Origin: Mercurialis annua
Taxonomy: Eukaryota; Streptophyta; Magnoliopsida; Malpighiales; Euphorbiaceae
Reading direction: 5' to 3'
Assembly: GCF_937616625.2 (NCBI RefSeq)
Contig: NC_065571.1
Location: 2,172,501 to 2,236,500, forward strand
Length of the DNA stretch: 64,000 nt
In this document: in pieces, positions 10,202 through 23,024 of the stretch
Numbering within the stretch: the stretch's first letter is position 1
How the letters are laid out: each line of letters opens with the position of its first letter
Translations under genes and position numbers: made by a program
Notes under the pieces: model-generated
What the model saw: the letters and a program-made list of their open reading frames with translations, nothing else
Told to the model about the DNA's origin: nothing
Database searches by the model: none

Positions 10202-12832
10202 CTAAACTTCCCATGGTCTATTTAACTTCCTTCTTTTGGCATTATGAGTAATTTGTGAAGAATTTGCACATGATCCACCACTTGATTCATCACTTGTGTA
10301 GCTCAAGCATGCAGCATCAAGAACACCAATTGGACTTTGAGGAGAAGATTTGACTGTAACATTTCCATTCTTTATAGGCTCACCAACTTGAATTAGTTGA
10401 CTGCATTTCATCACTCTTTCCTGAAAAAAAAAGAGATTTCTAATGAAAAATCATTCATTATTGGCTGATTATATGAAAATACACTTGATTGATGGTTTTG
10501 AGATTTTAGGTTCTGGATTGGGGTGTATCGAGTCAAGCCAACTTGCAAGCTACTCAGGATTGACTCAGAAAAGTACTCGAAATCGAGGTAATTACCGAGT
10601 CGAGTTCATACTCGAGGTAATTACCGAGTCTAGTTCGAGCTTCGAAATACTCGGCTTGATAAGCTCACGAGCCTAATCGAGCTTTACTATATAAATTTAC
10701 AATAACACCATTATTTTTATATATTTAAATGATAATCGAGTCGAGTCAAGCTCGAAACTCAAATATTTTAACGAGTTCGAGCTCCAAAAAAGAAACTCGA
10801 TCAAGTTTGCTTTAGATTTTAGAGTTGACACATCGAGCTTAGTAGTCTTTTGACTCGACTATGTTACACCCCTAGTTCTGGACCGGTAAGTTACAAATTT
10901 TACCTTTTGTACATGTTGAGCTAGAACAGAAATTGCTTGGTCAGCATCCACTGTTTTGTTTCCCCCCACAACAGCAATGGCCACTGCTGCTGCAATCTCT
11001 GAAGGCCTAAATTCCAACAAGTCAATCCCTGCATTCAATACCCACCAATATCTCTATTACTGTTACAACTCCAAAGATAAGTTATTGTAACTAGAATAAT
11101 GCCACAATGTGATTATGATAAAGATAAATAAACAGACCTTTATTTGTGCTTAATATGAGCTGCATTGATTGCAAGATTAAGGATTTAGTTGGAGTTTCAT
11201 CATTATTGATCTTCTTAAGAAAATGGTCTATGAATGAGAAAGGTGTAATTGCTTGCATTCTCCAACTTAATGTGCTTAATACAAGAAGCTCCATTCTTTG
11301 TATAGTTCTTGCTTCAAATACAAATTTTGATTCCGCCACCTGTTAAAGATCAAGAAATGTAATGATTTGTTCAATGGTAAAAATTCAATGCAAAAACTAT
11401 ACAATGCTGATGGATCTTCACCTGTAAATCTACAGAAAACGGAACGTAAGTCTCTTCCATTTTGGCTGCAATGGATAAACATGCTACTGCTAATAACTGC
11501 ATCATCCAAGCTTTACCCATCTGCAAAATGCAATCAAAAGAATCATTTGAGCTATGCAAGAACATGATCAAAGTGAAAGGGTGTGTTTGTATGATTTATA
11601 ACTTACCGGTAATTCATACGCAGCGAGAAATCTATCCAGGTAACTTATTGATAAATAAGCACAAAGTGGTCCAAAGCCAAAATGGGAATGAGCCTGTCGA
11701 GCCAACAAAGGCATTAGCATTACTGAACACTATCTGAACATAAAGGAAATGCAAAAGAGTTCAATAGAAAAGAACAAATAGTATTATGCGTGAGACAAAA
11801 TATGCATATGAGACTGATCAAGTGAAAATTGTATTAAAAGGGACTAATTTGCATTTGCAAAAGGCAATCCTAGGAACAGTTTATGATTGTTACAAACAAC
11901 ATATCAAGTCGAATCCAAATTGCATAGAAACCGTGAAACTATAGTCTGCAAAGAAACTCAAAAATCGCTGTTCTAGGCTTCTCACAAATCATACAACTCT
12001 CAATAACTTAGAGTAATCGCGCTGGAGAAAAAGTTTCCTCATTGATCATAGTTCAGGGCATGCTCGTTCTCCTACTCAACTTGACCTCGCAAGTATGCAA
12101 TCATATTTTTAGTCAATCTTTTCACACCACATCCCAATAATTCCAAAATGTATCAATCTACAAACATCTTATGTGCATTATGAAAAGAAAAAAAGAACAA
12201 TCTTCATTACAAAATAAAGAAATTAACTTTCCAAATTGATACACAGATTCAATCCAAAGCGTCGATCCATTAGCTTGCACAATATCACCCAAACAACGAT
12301 AAGCAGCAGCCAAATCGCAAAAACACATAAACAAACAACGAAACACGGATCATATACTAATCAAGCAAGGTTTGATTTAACATCTAAGCAACAATCCATA
12401 CTCTATAGTACTAATGGCACCTAGATTTCATTCTAAAAACCAAATAAACACCAAATATTCACCAAAAACTAACAAAACATTCAAGTTATGAGATTAAAAA
12501 CATCTAAAAAACACAAATCAAAACCAAAACCCCACCTTTTCAATCCAATCAACAGCCTCTTTTCTAGCCCCCAAATCCAAATCCCCTCTTCTAAATTTCT
12601 TCAAATAATCCAGATTAGGCAAATATTGACACTCTTTCTCAACCATCAGATTCAAACACTCATCACTCTGAATTGGAATCCCCATTAACAAACCCTCATC
12701 AAACCCTCCATCTTGCTTATTATTATCAGTAAAATCCTCAAACTCATTACAATCATCATATGCACTAAAAATACTAACATCATCCTCTGCACATAACAAA
12801 CTTGAAACAGCACAGTCAAAATTTAGTGCCAT
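10202..12832 (-). CDS. CYCD2: D-type cyclin (CycD2/CycD4 group)
   Basis: Six minus-strand exons: 12832-12536, 11693-11607, 11520-11422, 11339-11138, 11028-10904 and 10420-10202 (stop), about 342 residues. This is the usual size for plant CycD, the regulatory partner of CDKA that drives G1/S entry in the nucleus. Near the N-terminus, residues 12-16 read LLCAE, the LxCxE motif that binds retinoblastoma-related protein. The cyclin N box follows, with [46 protein letters not shown] and [18 protein letters not shown]. The C-terminal cyclin fold has FRPSEIAAA, and the tail ends with [15 protein letters not shown] and KRRKLNRP, typical of D2/D4 members. The start is the second in-frame Met of the longer open frame. 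The first junction gives EK-AH, lacking a residue or two usual in the family, so that boundary is less sure. D2 versus D4 is a guess from the tail. Confidence 0.92.
10510..10882. mobile_element. hAT-type MITE in the last intron of the cyclin gene
   Basis: The element at 10518-10874 (357 bp) has ends TTGGGGTGTATCGAGTC and GACTCGACTATGTTACACCCCTA, which are inverted copies with a small gap. It is flanked by a perfect 8-bp duplication, gttctgga, at 10510-10517 and 10875-10882. Eight-base duplications and GGGTGTA ends are typical of hAT elements. The interior is rich in CTCGA/TCGAG motifs. It lies inside the intron between exons 5 and 6 (10421-10903) and close to the exon 5 donor. Confidence 0.85.
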
Positions 12833-13200
12833 TAATAACAAAGTTAAAATTTTTAGTATCAATTTTTTATATGGGGAAACTGCAAAAGAAACAAAAATTT
12901 AATCTCTGATTGAAAAGAGTACTGGGAGTAGCAGAGGTGGGTTTATGAAGAGGATATGAGTGGCCTCTTTTTAGGGCTAAAGGCAATAATAATACTGAGA
13001 GACAGGGACCAGTATTGTATTGTATTTGCAAAGAAATGAAAAAAAAAATTGTGAGAGAAAAAAAATTGACCAAAAAAAAATAAAATTGGTAAAGAAAATT
13101 AGTACAAGATTTTGTTGAGTGAGTGAATATTGTCTGTACAAAGGAGTGGTGGTGTCTTAAAACGACCATTGACAGTGTTGTATACGTGGTAACTCTGATT
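12833..13200 (-). promoter_or_regulatory. Upstream region / 5' leader of the cyclin gene
   Basis: This is the stretch directly before the cyclin start codon, read on the minus strand. It contains CT-rich and A-rich tracts typical of plant leaders. No TATA box or cis-element was identified with confidence. Confidence 0.35.
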
Positions 13201-14640
13201 CGGCAATAGTATACGTCGCCGTTTTTGGAACTGTTTTAGGCCGATATTCGCGTTAACTGTGAGGGGTGCGTGGATGAAATATTCGACCGACCGATTTAAC
13301 CGGTTGAAACCGATTGAATTGGTGGCTTACGGTCTGTTCGGTTTGGTGAGAAATATGGATTTAGTCGGTTTTTAAATTTCGAGATTTAAACATTTTGATT
13401 TTGGTTATCTGTTTGGATTGAGATTTGAATTATCCAAACTAACAAAACTGGCTGAAAAATCATTTTTTTTTAGTTTTAACCAAACCGGGCAAATTATCAA
13501 CCTCAGTTTGTTCGATTTATAGAAATTGGCCAATTTGGTTTCTGTTAAAAAAAATTATTTGGTCGGTTCAACTTTTGAAGTTGATCGGTTAAATTCGGTT
13601 TTAACCGAATCTGCCAAAAACTCACCACTTTTCACCATTTTTTTTTTTTGATATATGTATAATTTCTTTTTAACTTTTCTGTGGAAAATGTTGACAATTT
13701 TATATTCATGCATGTTTAGAAAGTTTTGATGTACTGTGATTTTTTCAATTAGCCATTGATATGTTTTGTGATATAACTTTTTTTAAATATAATAGAAGAA
13801 GGACATGAAAATTTCAATCTACCATTAGATTGTATATAATATAATCAATTAAATTTATTATATGTATTTTAAAGTTTAATTTTAAAAAAAAAATTAATAA
13901 AATTTACCATAAAAACAATATTTTAAAAAAGCAATACATATGCTAATTATAAAGATTAATAAGACGGGTAAGGAAAATATAAGAAATCATCACTATTATA
14001 TATCCCGTTTCAATTCCGCCGCGTTTTCTGGAAAGGGAAACAGTTATATATGGATAATTATTTCGATTTTGATTTCACCACGTTTATAGTAAATTTATTA
14101 CTTATTATAATGAATGGATGGTTTTATAATGTAATATTTTAAATCGTACATTAAGATCTTTCACCAAAATTTATAATCAATGATAACATTTGTTTTATTG
14201 AAGAAAGTGAACTAACTAAAGAATTATATTATATTATTTAACGCACCTGACGTGACAATCAAATAGTGGATGCATTTAAAGTTGTTTTTTGAGATATACA
14301 CTTTTAAAGGAAAATTGGACGAATTAAATGCTGCCACATAAGGTGGGTTTAAAAAAGTGGTATAAAATGGTGGGTTAAATAGTATTTTCCATAAATAAAG
14401 TTCTATTTAAAATGATCAAATACAAAGAAATTCCAAACAAAGTATGATTAAAATATTTTACCATAAAATAAGACATGTAAATGCACTCCTCTTAATGATG
14501 TCACAATGAAAAAATAACATTAATAAATAGGAGATATTAGATAGGTCAGGCAGGGATCTAGATCATTGTCATGATTGTGCACTGTATTTTCTTTGATCAA
14601 CCTAATGACCAAAAATGAAGGAAAATTAAATTAACAAATT
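13201..14640. other. Intergenic sequence with degenerate repeat blocks
   Basis: At about 13270-13620 a GGTTT/CGGTT-rich block is partly self-complementary (ACCGATTTAACCGGTTGAAACCG near the left; GGTTAAATTCGGTTTTAACCGAAT near the right), probably an old MITE. At about 14244-14400 lies a copy of a repeat seen again at 57535-57700. Otherwise there is only AT-rich sequence. Confidence 0.4.
14244..14400. repeat. Dispersed repeat, copy 1 (related to 57535-57700)
   Basis: Shared landmarks in the same order with copy 2: a CACCTGACGTGACAATC-like start, then TTGTTTTTTGAGATATA, then a CACATAAGGTGGGTTTAAA-like segment. The two copies diverge by many substitutions. Family unknown; probably a non-autonomous transposon. 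Confidence 0.5.
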
Positions 14641-14644
14641 TACA

Positions 14645-14655
14645 GGGGGGGGGGG
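14645..14655. repeat. Poly-G run
   Basis: Eleven consecutive G residues in otherwise AT-rich sequence. A simple repeat, and a possible assembly or sequencing weak point. Confidence 0.8.
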
Positions 14656-15958
14656 AGAAATTAAATAAATGATGTCTTTGGGCCAAAAAGAAAAGGTAAA
14701 TAACAGACCAATATGCATCAAGTTTGTCTTATTACATTCCCATGTTGACACTTGTCCTTTTATTAGACTTGAAGCGGTACATTTCTTTCTGAGATTATAT
14801 ATTTTTCTTGTGCCCCTTTACTTGCAACTTTTATCATATAAAGAACCAATTCACCCCCTCAATTTAGTATAAAGATCAAAAACGTCATTTTTAGTATTTT
14901 TTTTAACAAAAACACCCACAATTTAAACATTTTAGATTATTTAACACCCTCCTCTCTTTCTTTTATAGAGGCTAAAATGTGTGAAACATACAAGACATAT
15001 TTTGTTCCTACGGATACAAAGCTAACTGAATATTATTATCCGCATTTATAAAATTAATGTTATTTAATTTAAGGAAAATCAGGTTCCGGAAAGCCCGAGA
15101 GGCCGTCTGGCCTTGCCGGAAAGTCACCAAAGACCAATGACTCATGTTGTTTTAGCCCTTCCTTCTCCCGTATCAGTAATCTGGCCTTTTTTTAAACGCA
15201 TCAGTTACCTGCTACTTTACAAAGGTATAAGCAATGGTTGTTACCCAACATTTATATTCTTTTATTTCAAAAATCTAAAACTAACCCTAATTTACTAGAG
15301 ATTTCACGCTTTTTGATTTTTGATCATGATTCCGCCCTTGATTTTTTTTTGAACAAATTTCGCCTTTAACTCACTTTTTTAGCTCATCTAGTTGTACCAC
15401 TTGATGTGAATAGAGATTATTTTTTTAATTTGAATATAATTTTTAGAAAAAATGAAGAAATGAAAATTCACATATAAAAAGTGAAACAAAAATTAGAATA
15501 AATAAATGGGTTATACATTTTTTTCCATTTATAATTGCAACTGTTGTATATAAAAACAACGAACAAAGAATCACTTTCACCCCTGAACTTGTATCAAAGT
15601 ATCAAAAAAGTCCAAAATTAGAAAATAGGATCATTTATATCCTGAACTTGCATATTTCGGCTCAAAAACACTCATCCCCACTCTCACCTCAAAGAGTGAG
15701 GCACACTCTCCTATTTTAGATAGTGGTTTTCTTTCAAAGTGGTTTTTAACCAAAAAAAAAGATTAAAATGGTGCTTAAAATTTTCAATTTTTTCAAATTA
15801 ACATATAAAACTTTTAAATTAACATATAAATTTTTTAAATTAATAATTAATTTTAAAACTTTATTTATTTTACTAATAATATTTAAAAATATAGGGATCT
15901 TATAATATCTTTTATATTTTTTTTTAAATTCGTTTTCCGGCGAAGAGTAACTCCTTCT
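14656..15958. other. Intergenic sequence with one foldback-element end
   Basis: No gene. At about 15575-15715 the phrases TTTCACCCCTGAACTTG, TATCCTGAACTTGCATAT and GAGTGAGGCACACTCTCC look like the left arm of a MULE-type foldback element. A matching right arm was not found, so it is probably truncated. Confidence 0.4.
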
Positions 15959-16130
15959 TGTCGGGAACCGAGGAGCTTGCTCCTCAATCTGAGGAGCAGA
16001 AGTTCCTCGGTAAGATGAGGAGCTTCCGCTCCTCAGATGGAGGAGCATATCTGCTCTTCCAGTGAGGAGCAGAGCTCCTCGTAAAAATGAGGAGTTGCTG
16101 CTCCTCTGAAAAACGAGGAGCAGCAGCTCC
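15959..16130. repeat. Array of GAGGAGC/GCTCCTC hairpins
   Basis: About 170 bp contain roughly nine alternating copies of GAGGAGC and its complement GCTCCTC, spaced so that neighbouring units can pair into consecutive short hairpins (for example CGAGGAGCTTGCTCCTC and GAGGAGCTTCCGCTCCTC). It is markedly GC-richer than its surroundings. Open minus-strand frames through it are low-complexity and unlikely to be coding. Confidence 0.8.
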
Positions 16131-19100
16131 AAAAAAAAATTAAAAAAAATATTTTTAGATAAAAGTTTAAAAAAGTCTTCCATTTAATTAGTGTTAGATT
16201 GCAATTAATTAACAATTAAGTATAATTAATTAGTATTGATTATGATTAATTGGAGATTATTTAGTGTTGATTATGATTGATTTAAATCTCACTTTCAATT
16301 AAAGCGCCACGCCAACAACGGAGTCTTTTTGATTCGGTTTATACGAATTCAGAGTATAAATAATCCGCTTTTTCAGATTTGGATTTTTTTAAAATTTTGA
16401 TGCAAGTTCGGGATGGCAGTGATTCTTTATTCGAAAAAGAACCCTTACTATTTGAGCAATCTGCATTATTATAGGAAGATAGCATTGCACTGACGGATAT
16501 TAGTCCAAAAAACATGTGGCTGTTAAAAAGAAATTAAAAAACTAAAAACTAAAATCTCGATAATCATCCAAAAACTATGGTGTGGAAATTAAAGGCAATG
16601 CTTCTTTTTTTACAGCCAAAGAATCACAAAAAGAAGAGAAAAGAAAAACATTTTCCTTTTATTGCACTTTTTGGAGCATCTCCTCTTTTAGGTTGTGTGA
16701 AATGTGAAATCTAAAAAGAAAAATTAAGTACAAGTATTTCTCATAACATTCAGTAATAAAAAAAAAGAACTGCTTAGATTTGGATAAAAAGTGGTCAAGT
16801 AGTTGATAAAGTTTACTTTTTCGGTGAATTTCAAAAACAAAAAAATTGAACAAAAGTCTATTTTACCCCTCCAACTTGGTATGGAATATCCGATAAGAAC
16901 ATATTCTTGACTTTAAACAAAAAACCCCTAAAATAAGCCTTTCGGTTCATTTTACCTCCTCAAAGGGGGCGACAAAAAGTTATGGGAAAATAATTTATAG
17001 AATGGAATTGTAGTAGCAGAAAGCATGATGTACAAATCAAAAACGAGGAGATAAAACGAGACTGGACACCCATTTTAAATATATATTTTTCAAAAATCAC
17101 TAGTTTAATTTTATTTGATATTTTATATCAAGTTGAATGGATAAATGAAATTTTATTGAAAACATTAATAATGTATTATAATATCATTTGCTATGTAAAT
17201 ATTTCTCTAATTACTACAATTTACTGGCTACAAGGTGCAAAATTTGACAGAAACTGAATAACAAACTAATACGACAATTGATTTGCTTTGAATTATAATA
17301 ATTTTTTCGGTTTGGTTCGTTTTTATACAAAAAAATTAGTTAAATTTTAACATAAATTGAATTAATAATAACTGAAATGGGAAAAAAATTAAAATGACTG
17401 CTTCGACTTGATAAATTACACTTCCTCGTAATTTTAGTTCGGTTCGGGATGCAAAACCTAGCTACAAGTTAAAAACATGACTAGCTATTATCAACATATT
17501 ACTTGGGAATGGTGCAAAAAAATGGTTGAACCATTGATATAATTTTCTAGTCAAGAAGAACTTTAAAGAGAACAATATAATCCTAATGTTTTATGTTCAA
17601 TTTTGGCTTGGTTTGCTTCATTAGATGCTCCTCGACTAGGTTTTTTGTAGCGCCAAATTTTTGGGGATTATTGCAGGCTTCCAAATAATTCTTCTAGCTT
17701 TAGGATTTACCATTGACTTGAATTCAATTTTGTTCTTAGCAGACAGTATCTAGAATTAGAATTGTGTCATGTTAAAGATAAACATATAATGTTTATAAAT
17801 AATCGGGAGCATATTTTCAATTGTAGGATGAGATATCAAAAAGGTTAAATGTTAATTACACAAACAATAGTTAAGGATTGAGTAATTCTTATTGTACTAA
17901 AAAATAAAAAAAATGTCGCCGGTATATGCATAACCTAGTGATAGAGAATGTTGTAAATTCGACTTAAAAGTCGAGAAATAAACGGCTAAGTAAAAACGGA
18001 TTGAATTTGTTGGTCATATCCAACAAACATTAAAAACCAAAAACCATGTCCAACTGTATTGAAGAATGGATTGAATCGGTGATTGAACTGGTTTAACCAA
18101 TAATTAAACCATAAACCGAGTTTCAATTTTTATCTTAAAATATAGTACCGGTTTAAGTGGCAGTTCAATTAGAAAAATGTTCAGATATATTTTTTATATT
18201 TGGATTTTTTATTGTAAAAGAGCAAATTGTAACAATATAAAAGATGTATATGATTTATTTTTCACTATAATTTGCACAAATGGCTATAAATGAGTTTAAC
18301 AGTCGGTCCAACAGTTCAACTGTCGGTTCAGTCTACATTAACCGGTTCAATTTAATCATATCTTTGATTTTCAGTGTCAGTCGAACCAGATAATTGATCA
18401 GTCTATATCAATCAGTCCAATTGACCGTTCAGCCCGGTTTTTGATCATCGGATTTAAGACAATTCCTTTCAGTTCAGGCGACCAAAGTAACTAATTAACC
18501 GCAACGGTAAAAAAAATGAATAAGGGCAGAGATTAAACTTCTTAGGATGCCTTATTGATCTAAAATTAGCACAGGCATGTGCTTAAAACATGGGTTCCTT
18601 TCCCTTAGAACTAAAGGTACTTCAAAAAAGGGACGCAAATTTCTGATCCTTTTTTTTCTCATAATATTCTTTGAAATTAACCTTTTCTTAATTACTTTGA
18701 ATTTTACCTTTTGTTTCTCCACTTATGCAGTTTTCACTGTCAGACAAAGATTATTTAATTTAGTTTTTACAAAAAGAAAGTAAAAATAAAACCCTTTTGT
18801 GCCAATTTCATAGAATATGTTCCAAAAAATTTAAATGTATTTAATAAAAGTAGAGAATAATAAATAGTTTGGTCTAAAGTAGAAGAAGAACAAGAAGTAG
18901 TGTTGGCAGTTAAGATTCGAGCTTTTCAGAGTGTCATACATCTACACTATACAATATTCTATAGTAAAATTGTACTATGATATTTTTTAAGCTTCTCTAT
19001 TATTTTTTATATACATTGAGTCTTTATATTTTTAAGTTTTAAATATTAGATTCTTCCATCACAAAAATTATTGATGGTGTTAAGTCATTATGAGAAAAAA

Positions 19101-19254
19101 ACGATTGAAAGAACTATTTTCAATAAATATAAAAACGCATGAATCTAATTTTAAAAGCAAAATGAATGAAAAATATATTTCAATCGCACTAACGACGCAT
19201 GAAGTACATATATTTTATTAGTGATGGAAGTATATAATATCTAAAAAAAACTAA
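16131..19254. other. Gene-poor AT-rich sequence with MITE-like blocks
   Basis: No gene recognised. 16160-16290 has loosely repeated GATTATGATTAATT units. 16860-16975 resembles one end of a foldback element (CCCCTCCAACTTGGTATGG, TTTACCTCCTCAAAGGGG). 18010-18480 is rich in AACCGGTT and GGTTCAA motifs like the block at 2145-2505. Confidence 0.4.
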
Positions 19255-20048
19255 TGTTAGGGCTTACATTGATTAGGGTTATCAATAGTGATAGCATCTC
19301 GTAGGGCGAAGCAATCTTGCCAAAAGTAAATATCGCTAAGTCAAGCAATTTACTGATTTGGTGTTCGAAGAAGTCACCGAGCTATAGGGGACAAGGTCAT
19401 ACCTCGCCCAGGACATCGGGCAAAACCCGTTGAAAGTTTCCTCCCCGAGCTATGATAATCGACATCATAGCTCGGATAGACAAAACCGATTTACCGACCT
19501 AGTGACTAGGGGGGTCACCGAGCTGCAAGAGACAAACTCATATCTCGTCCAGACATTAGGGGCAAAATTCAATGAATAATATCTATTCGAGCTATGATGA
19601 TCGATATCGTAGCTCGATTGGGCTAAACCATTATGCCAAACTCCAAAGTATCCTTGAGTCAGGCGACATCTGAAATACTCTAAGGAACAACACTCATGTG
19701 TAACCGATTCTGGGGATCACAAAAGATCTTCTGACAAGTACAAAATGAATGTTTCATACGTCTGACGCACTTAATAAACCGTGCCAAATGCGGAAGAACA
19801 TGCCATGTAAGCATAACAGAAAACAAGGACCAGGGAAGGAGAAAAGGTCAGCACAACAAGGTTTGCACAGGTCCTACTATAAAAAGGGGCGTTACGTGCA
19901 AATCCTAGATAATTCTTTTTCAACATTTCTTCTTTTATCTTCTTCTTTCCCTCACCTGAAAATCTTATCTGAACATCGAAGCAAACGTCTGGTGCCCCCC
20001 ATTAGAGTTCATTCTGACCTCTGTTTAATCGTATTCATTTGGTAACCA
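19255..20048 (+). mobile_element. Candidate LTR of a retrotransposon (solo or remnant)
   Basis: This region begins TGTTAGGGC and is GC-richer than its flanks. It holds two diverged direct copies of a segment of about 110 bp (near 19372-19486 and 19516-19628), each starting TCACCGAGCT and ending in AGCTATGAT..ATCGTAGCTCG-type palindromes, like U3 enhancer repeats. A TATA box lies in ACTATAAAAAGGGG (about 19877-19890), followed by a pyrimidine-rich leader and CTGGTGCCCCCC, as in Ty3/Gypsy LTRs. No internal coding region, second LTR or target duplication was identified, so the limits are approximate. Confidence 0.5.
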
Positions 20049-20780
20049 GTGAATCAAATGTTGAACTACCAATAATCGATGCAACAGGACTAACGGAACC
20101 ACTGATAGAAATAGAAACAAATAAACATGTTCGATTTCAATAATTTCTTGTCCGACATAAAAAATTCAAGAATAAAATGCCCGTATTGCATTCCGTAATG
20201 ATTTAATTGAGCATTTATGGGAACGATTTGCTAATTTCGAGAATTAATTGATAATTATATTTTTATCAATATTGTTTTTTTTTATTTTTTTGTTTCTTTT
20301 TTTATTATTTTTGTGTAATGTTTAGTATGTGTGTTTAGTAATTGTATTTTTATGTTCAAATAGAACTATTTATTTTTTGGATTTTTATTTCAAAGTTCTT
20401 TTTTTTGTAATAAATGATAATCTTTAAAATTAATTTTTTTTATACTGTTTTCATTTAAAATCTACTAATGAGCTAGTATGTATTATTATCAATTGAAATA
20501 TATAGGTTATAATAAATGAGGATATAATAAACAATAAAAAGTAAAATTTATTAAATTGTGTGATAATGAAATTGTGGACAACTCTATTGAAATAGAATAC
20601 TATACATGTATAATTTTTTTTTATTTAAATAAAATAAATCAAGTCAAACTAAACTAATAAAAAATTTAGTAATCATAAATATTTAATGCAGTTTAATTTT
20701 TATTTTATTTTTATAACTAAATTAGTTTTAAATTTTATTAAAGCAAACTGGGCTGAACCGAAAACTATTGGGAAAAGTTG
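20049..20780. other. AT-rich intergenic sequence
   Basis: Nothing recognisable except T-rich and A-rich tracts. Confidence 0.4.
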
Positions 20781-21440
20781 AAAAATACTTGATTTTGTTA
20801 AAATAATCTCAAAAATACTTATGTTCGTTTTTATTTGCGGACAATACTTACAAAAGAAAATAAATTGCACCTAGCACTTGATTTAATAAAAACATTAAAC
20901 CTAACACTTAAAATCTTATTTCTCTAAACCCTAAATCCTAAATTATACTAAACCCTAAACCCTAAATCATGTTAAAGCCTAAACCCTAAACCCTAAATTC
21001 CAAACTCTAAACCCTAAAACATGCTAAACCCTAAACCCTAAATTCTAAATCTTAAACCCTAAACCTAAATCATGCTAAACCCTAAACTCTAAATCATGAT
21101 AAACCCTATATCCTAAATCTTAAACCCTAAACCCTAAATCATGCTAAACCCTAACCCTAAAATCATAAATCCTAAACCCCTAAAATTCTAAAATCTAAAT
21201 TATAAATCTTTAAAAAATGGAGTTAAATGTTGAATGAATAAAAAAATGAAGTTAAATGTTGGACGAAATAAAAAGGTTGGGTTAAGTGTTGGATGAAATA
21301 AAAAGGTGAAATCAAGTGCTGGATGAAATGAAAAGGTGGAATCAAGTGCTAGATGAAATAAAATGGTGGGCGTGTTGACAGAAAAAAAAAAAAGATGCTC
21401 AAATATTTTTGGAATTATTTTTAATAATCAAGTGCTGAGT
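20781..21440. repeat. Block with interstitial telomere-like repeats
   Basis: From about 20930 to 21185 the sequence consists mainly of degenerate AAACCCT units (the plant telomere repeat) interspersed with ATCATGCT. It is flanked on the right by tandem units near GTTAAATGTTGGATGAAATAAAAAGGTG (about 21225-21365). The ends carry loosely inverted phrases (GAAAAATACTTGATTTTG; CTCAAATATTTTTGG), suggesting that the block lies within a foldback element. Confidence 0.7.
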
Positions 21441-23020
21441 CTAATTTCCTCAAAACTATTTGGCCTACGTCTCCATCTATGAATAGTAATGAGGGAAAAC
21501 CCAACTTGAACCATTTGTTTATCATAGATTGCATCAAACGGTAAAAACTACATGTAAATTTAGGGATTAAAAGAAATCCACATTATACAATAGGAATTTT
21601 AAAATCGATGAATTTAACAAAATCAGTGAATTTAAAATTTATGAAATATAAAATTGGTGAATTTACAAATTTTATTGTTTGAATGGAATCTAAAATCAAT
21701 GGATTTATAGGAATAATTTTGAAATAATAAATTATTCTAACAATTCATCATGTATAAAAACCGGTGGATTTTAATTTTCCCACCAAATCAAATGAAGGAT
21801 TTTGAAGAATGTTGTATTGTGACAATTCATGGATTCTCATTATTTTTTTATTATATCAAACAGTGTATTTTGTTTAAATCCATGAATTTTGATCATGCGA
21901 ATTTTCTCAATTCAAACGGTGCCTTAAATGATCTGCATGATCATTTTAACCAAAGAAAACTAAACACATCCATTCAATCCCCTAAAAGAATAAATTTAAC
22001 GATATTATTTTGTTGTTTCCTATTTAATTAACTCAACTTTAGTTCTTGAGATCCACTACTAAATATTTTAACACATTCCAATACTTCAATATCAAGACAG
22101 AGAGTAATACACTACCATAACAGATTTACATAAAAATTAAACAAAAACTTATTATATATGTTTAAATTAAATAAGTAACATCTCTCATTTAGGCACGTGC
22201 AACACCTCCTCCCAACACGACGGTCCAACATCATAAACAAACATAACATTTAAAAAAAATTACTATAAAACCCCTTATATATTATAATTAACAGTTTTAT
22301 ACCACTTATTTAAAAATTCTATATAATAGTCCTTCAGTTTCAGATTTGTTAACTAGTAGGCCCTTTTATTAATTTGAAATATCAAATCGTTAACGGAATT
22401 GAAAGTGAGGTACCAAATCGTTTGAAAGTGAGATACCAAATTGTTTAACAAAATTAAAAGTGAAGGATCAAATCGTTAACGAAATTAAAAGTGGGGTATC
22501 AAATCGTTTGGAAAAATATAAAATGACACTACAACAAATTTGGAGTATAGGTGAGCAAAATGTCATACCGACTGAAATAACCGAATGAGTTGGTAAATTT
22601 CGATGAATTTAGCGATAAATTTGAATGAATTTAAAATTTTGATTTTCAATTAACAGTTTGGTTTGACAACCTCATAATTCAAATTTTGATTTTCAATTAA
22701 TAGTTTGGTTTGTTATAGATTATTATTTTTAAATAATTGTTCCCTGTGTTTTCATCGGTATTAATCAAACTGACTGAATAATCGACTTATTTGATTTGTT
22801 TTTAAATTTTATTTTGATTAGTTTTATTTTGGATTATGTTTAATGTTCGATTGATTTGAATTTGATCATTTGGTCGCTCAATTAGTTAAATTTTTGAATT
22901 TTTGGTTCGGTTTAATCAAACTGAACTGGCCGAATATTGACCCCAAATCTGAAGGTTTCTCATATATGTGTTTTTTTTGTCAAAGACATATATTTGTTTA
23001 ATTAATCAAAAAAAGGAAAA
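21441..23020. other. Intergenic sequence with MITE-like remnants
   Basis: About 21575-21930 is imperfectly self-complementary (AATCGATGAATTTAAC-type and AAATCCATGAATTTTG-type phrases) and ends TCAAACGGTGCC, like plant MITE ends. About 22550-22945 is rich in GGTTTGG/AACTGAACTGG motifs (GGTGAGCAAAATGTC at the left), probably a decayed hAT MITE. No gene recognised. Confidence 0.4.
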
Positions 23021-23024
23021 GGGT

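Noticed and set aside
12236..12688. Plus-strand open frames over the cyclin gene
   Set aside because: Antisense shadows of cyclin exon 1 and its intron.
20930..21185. True telomere
   Set aside because: The repeats are short, degenerate and interrupted, with long non-telomeric sequence on both sides.
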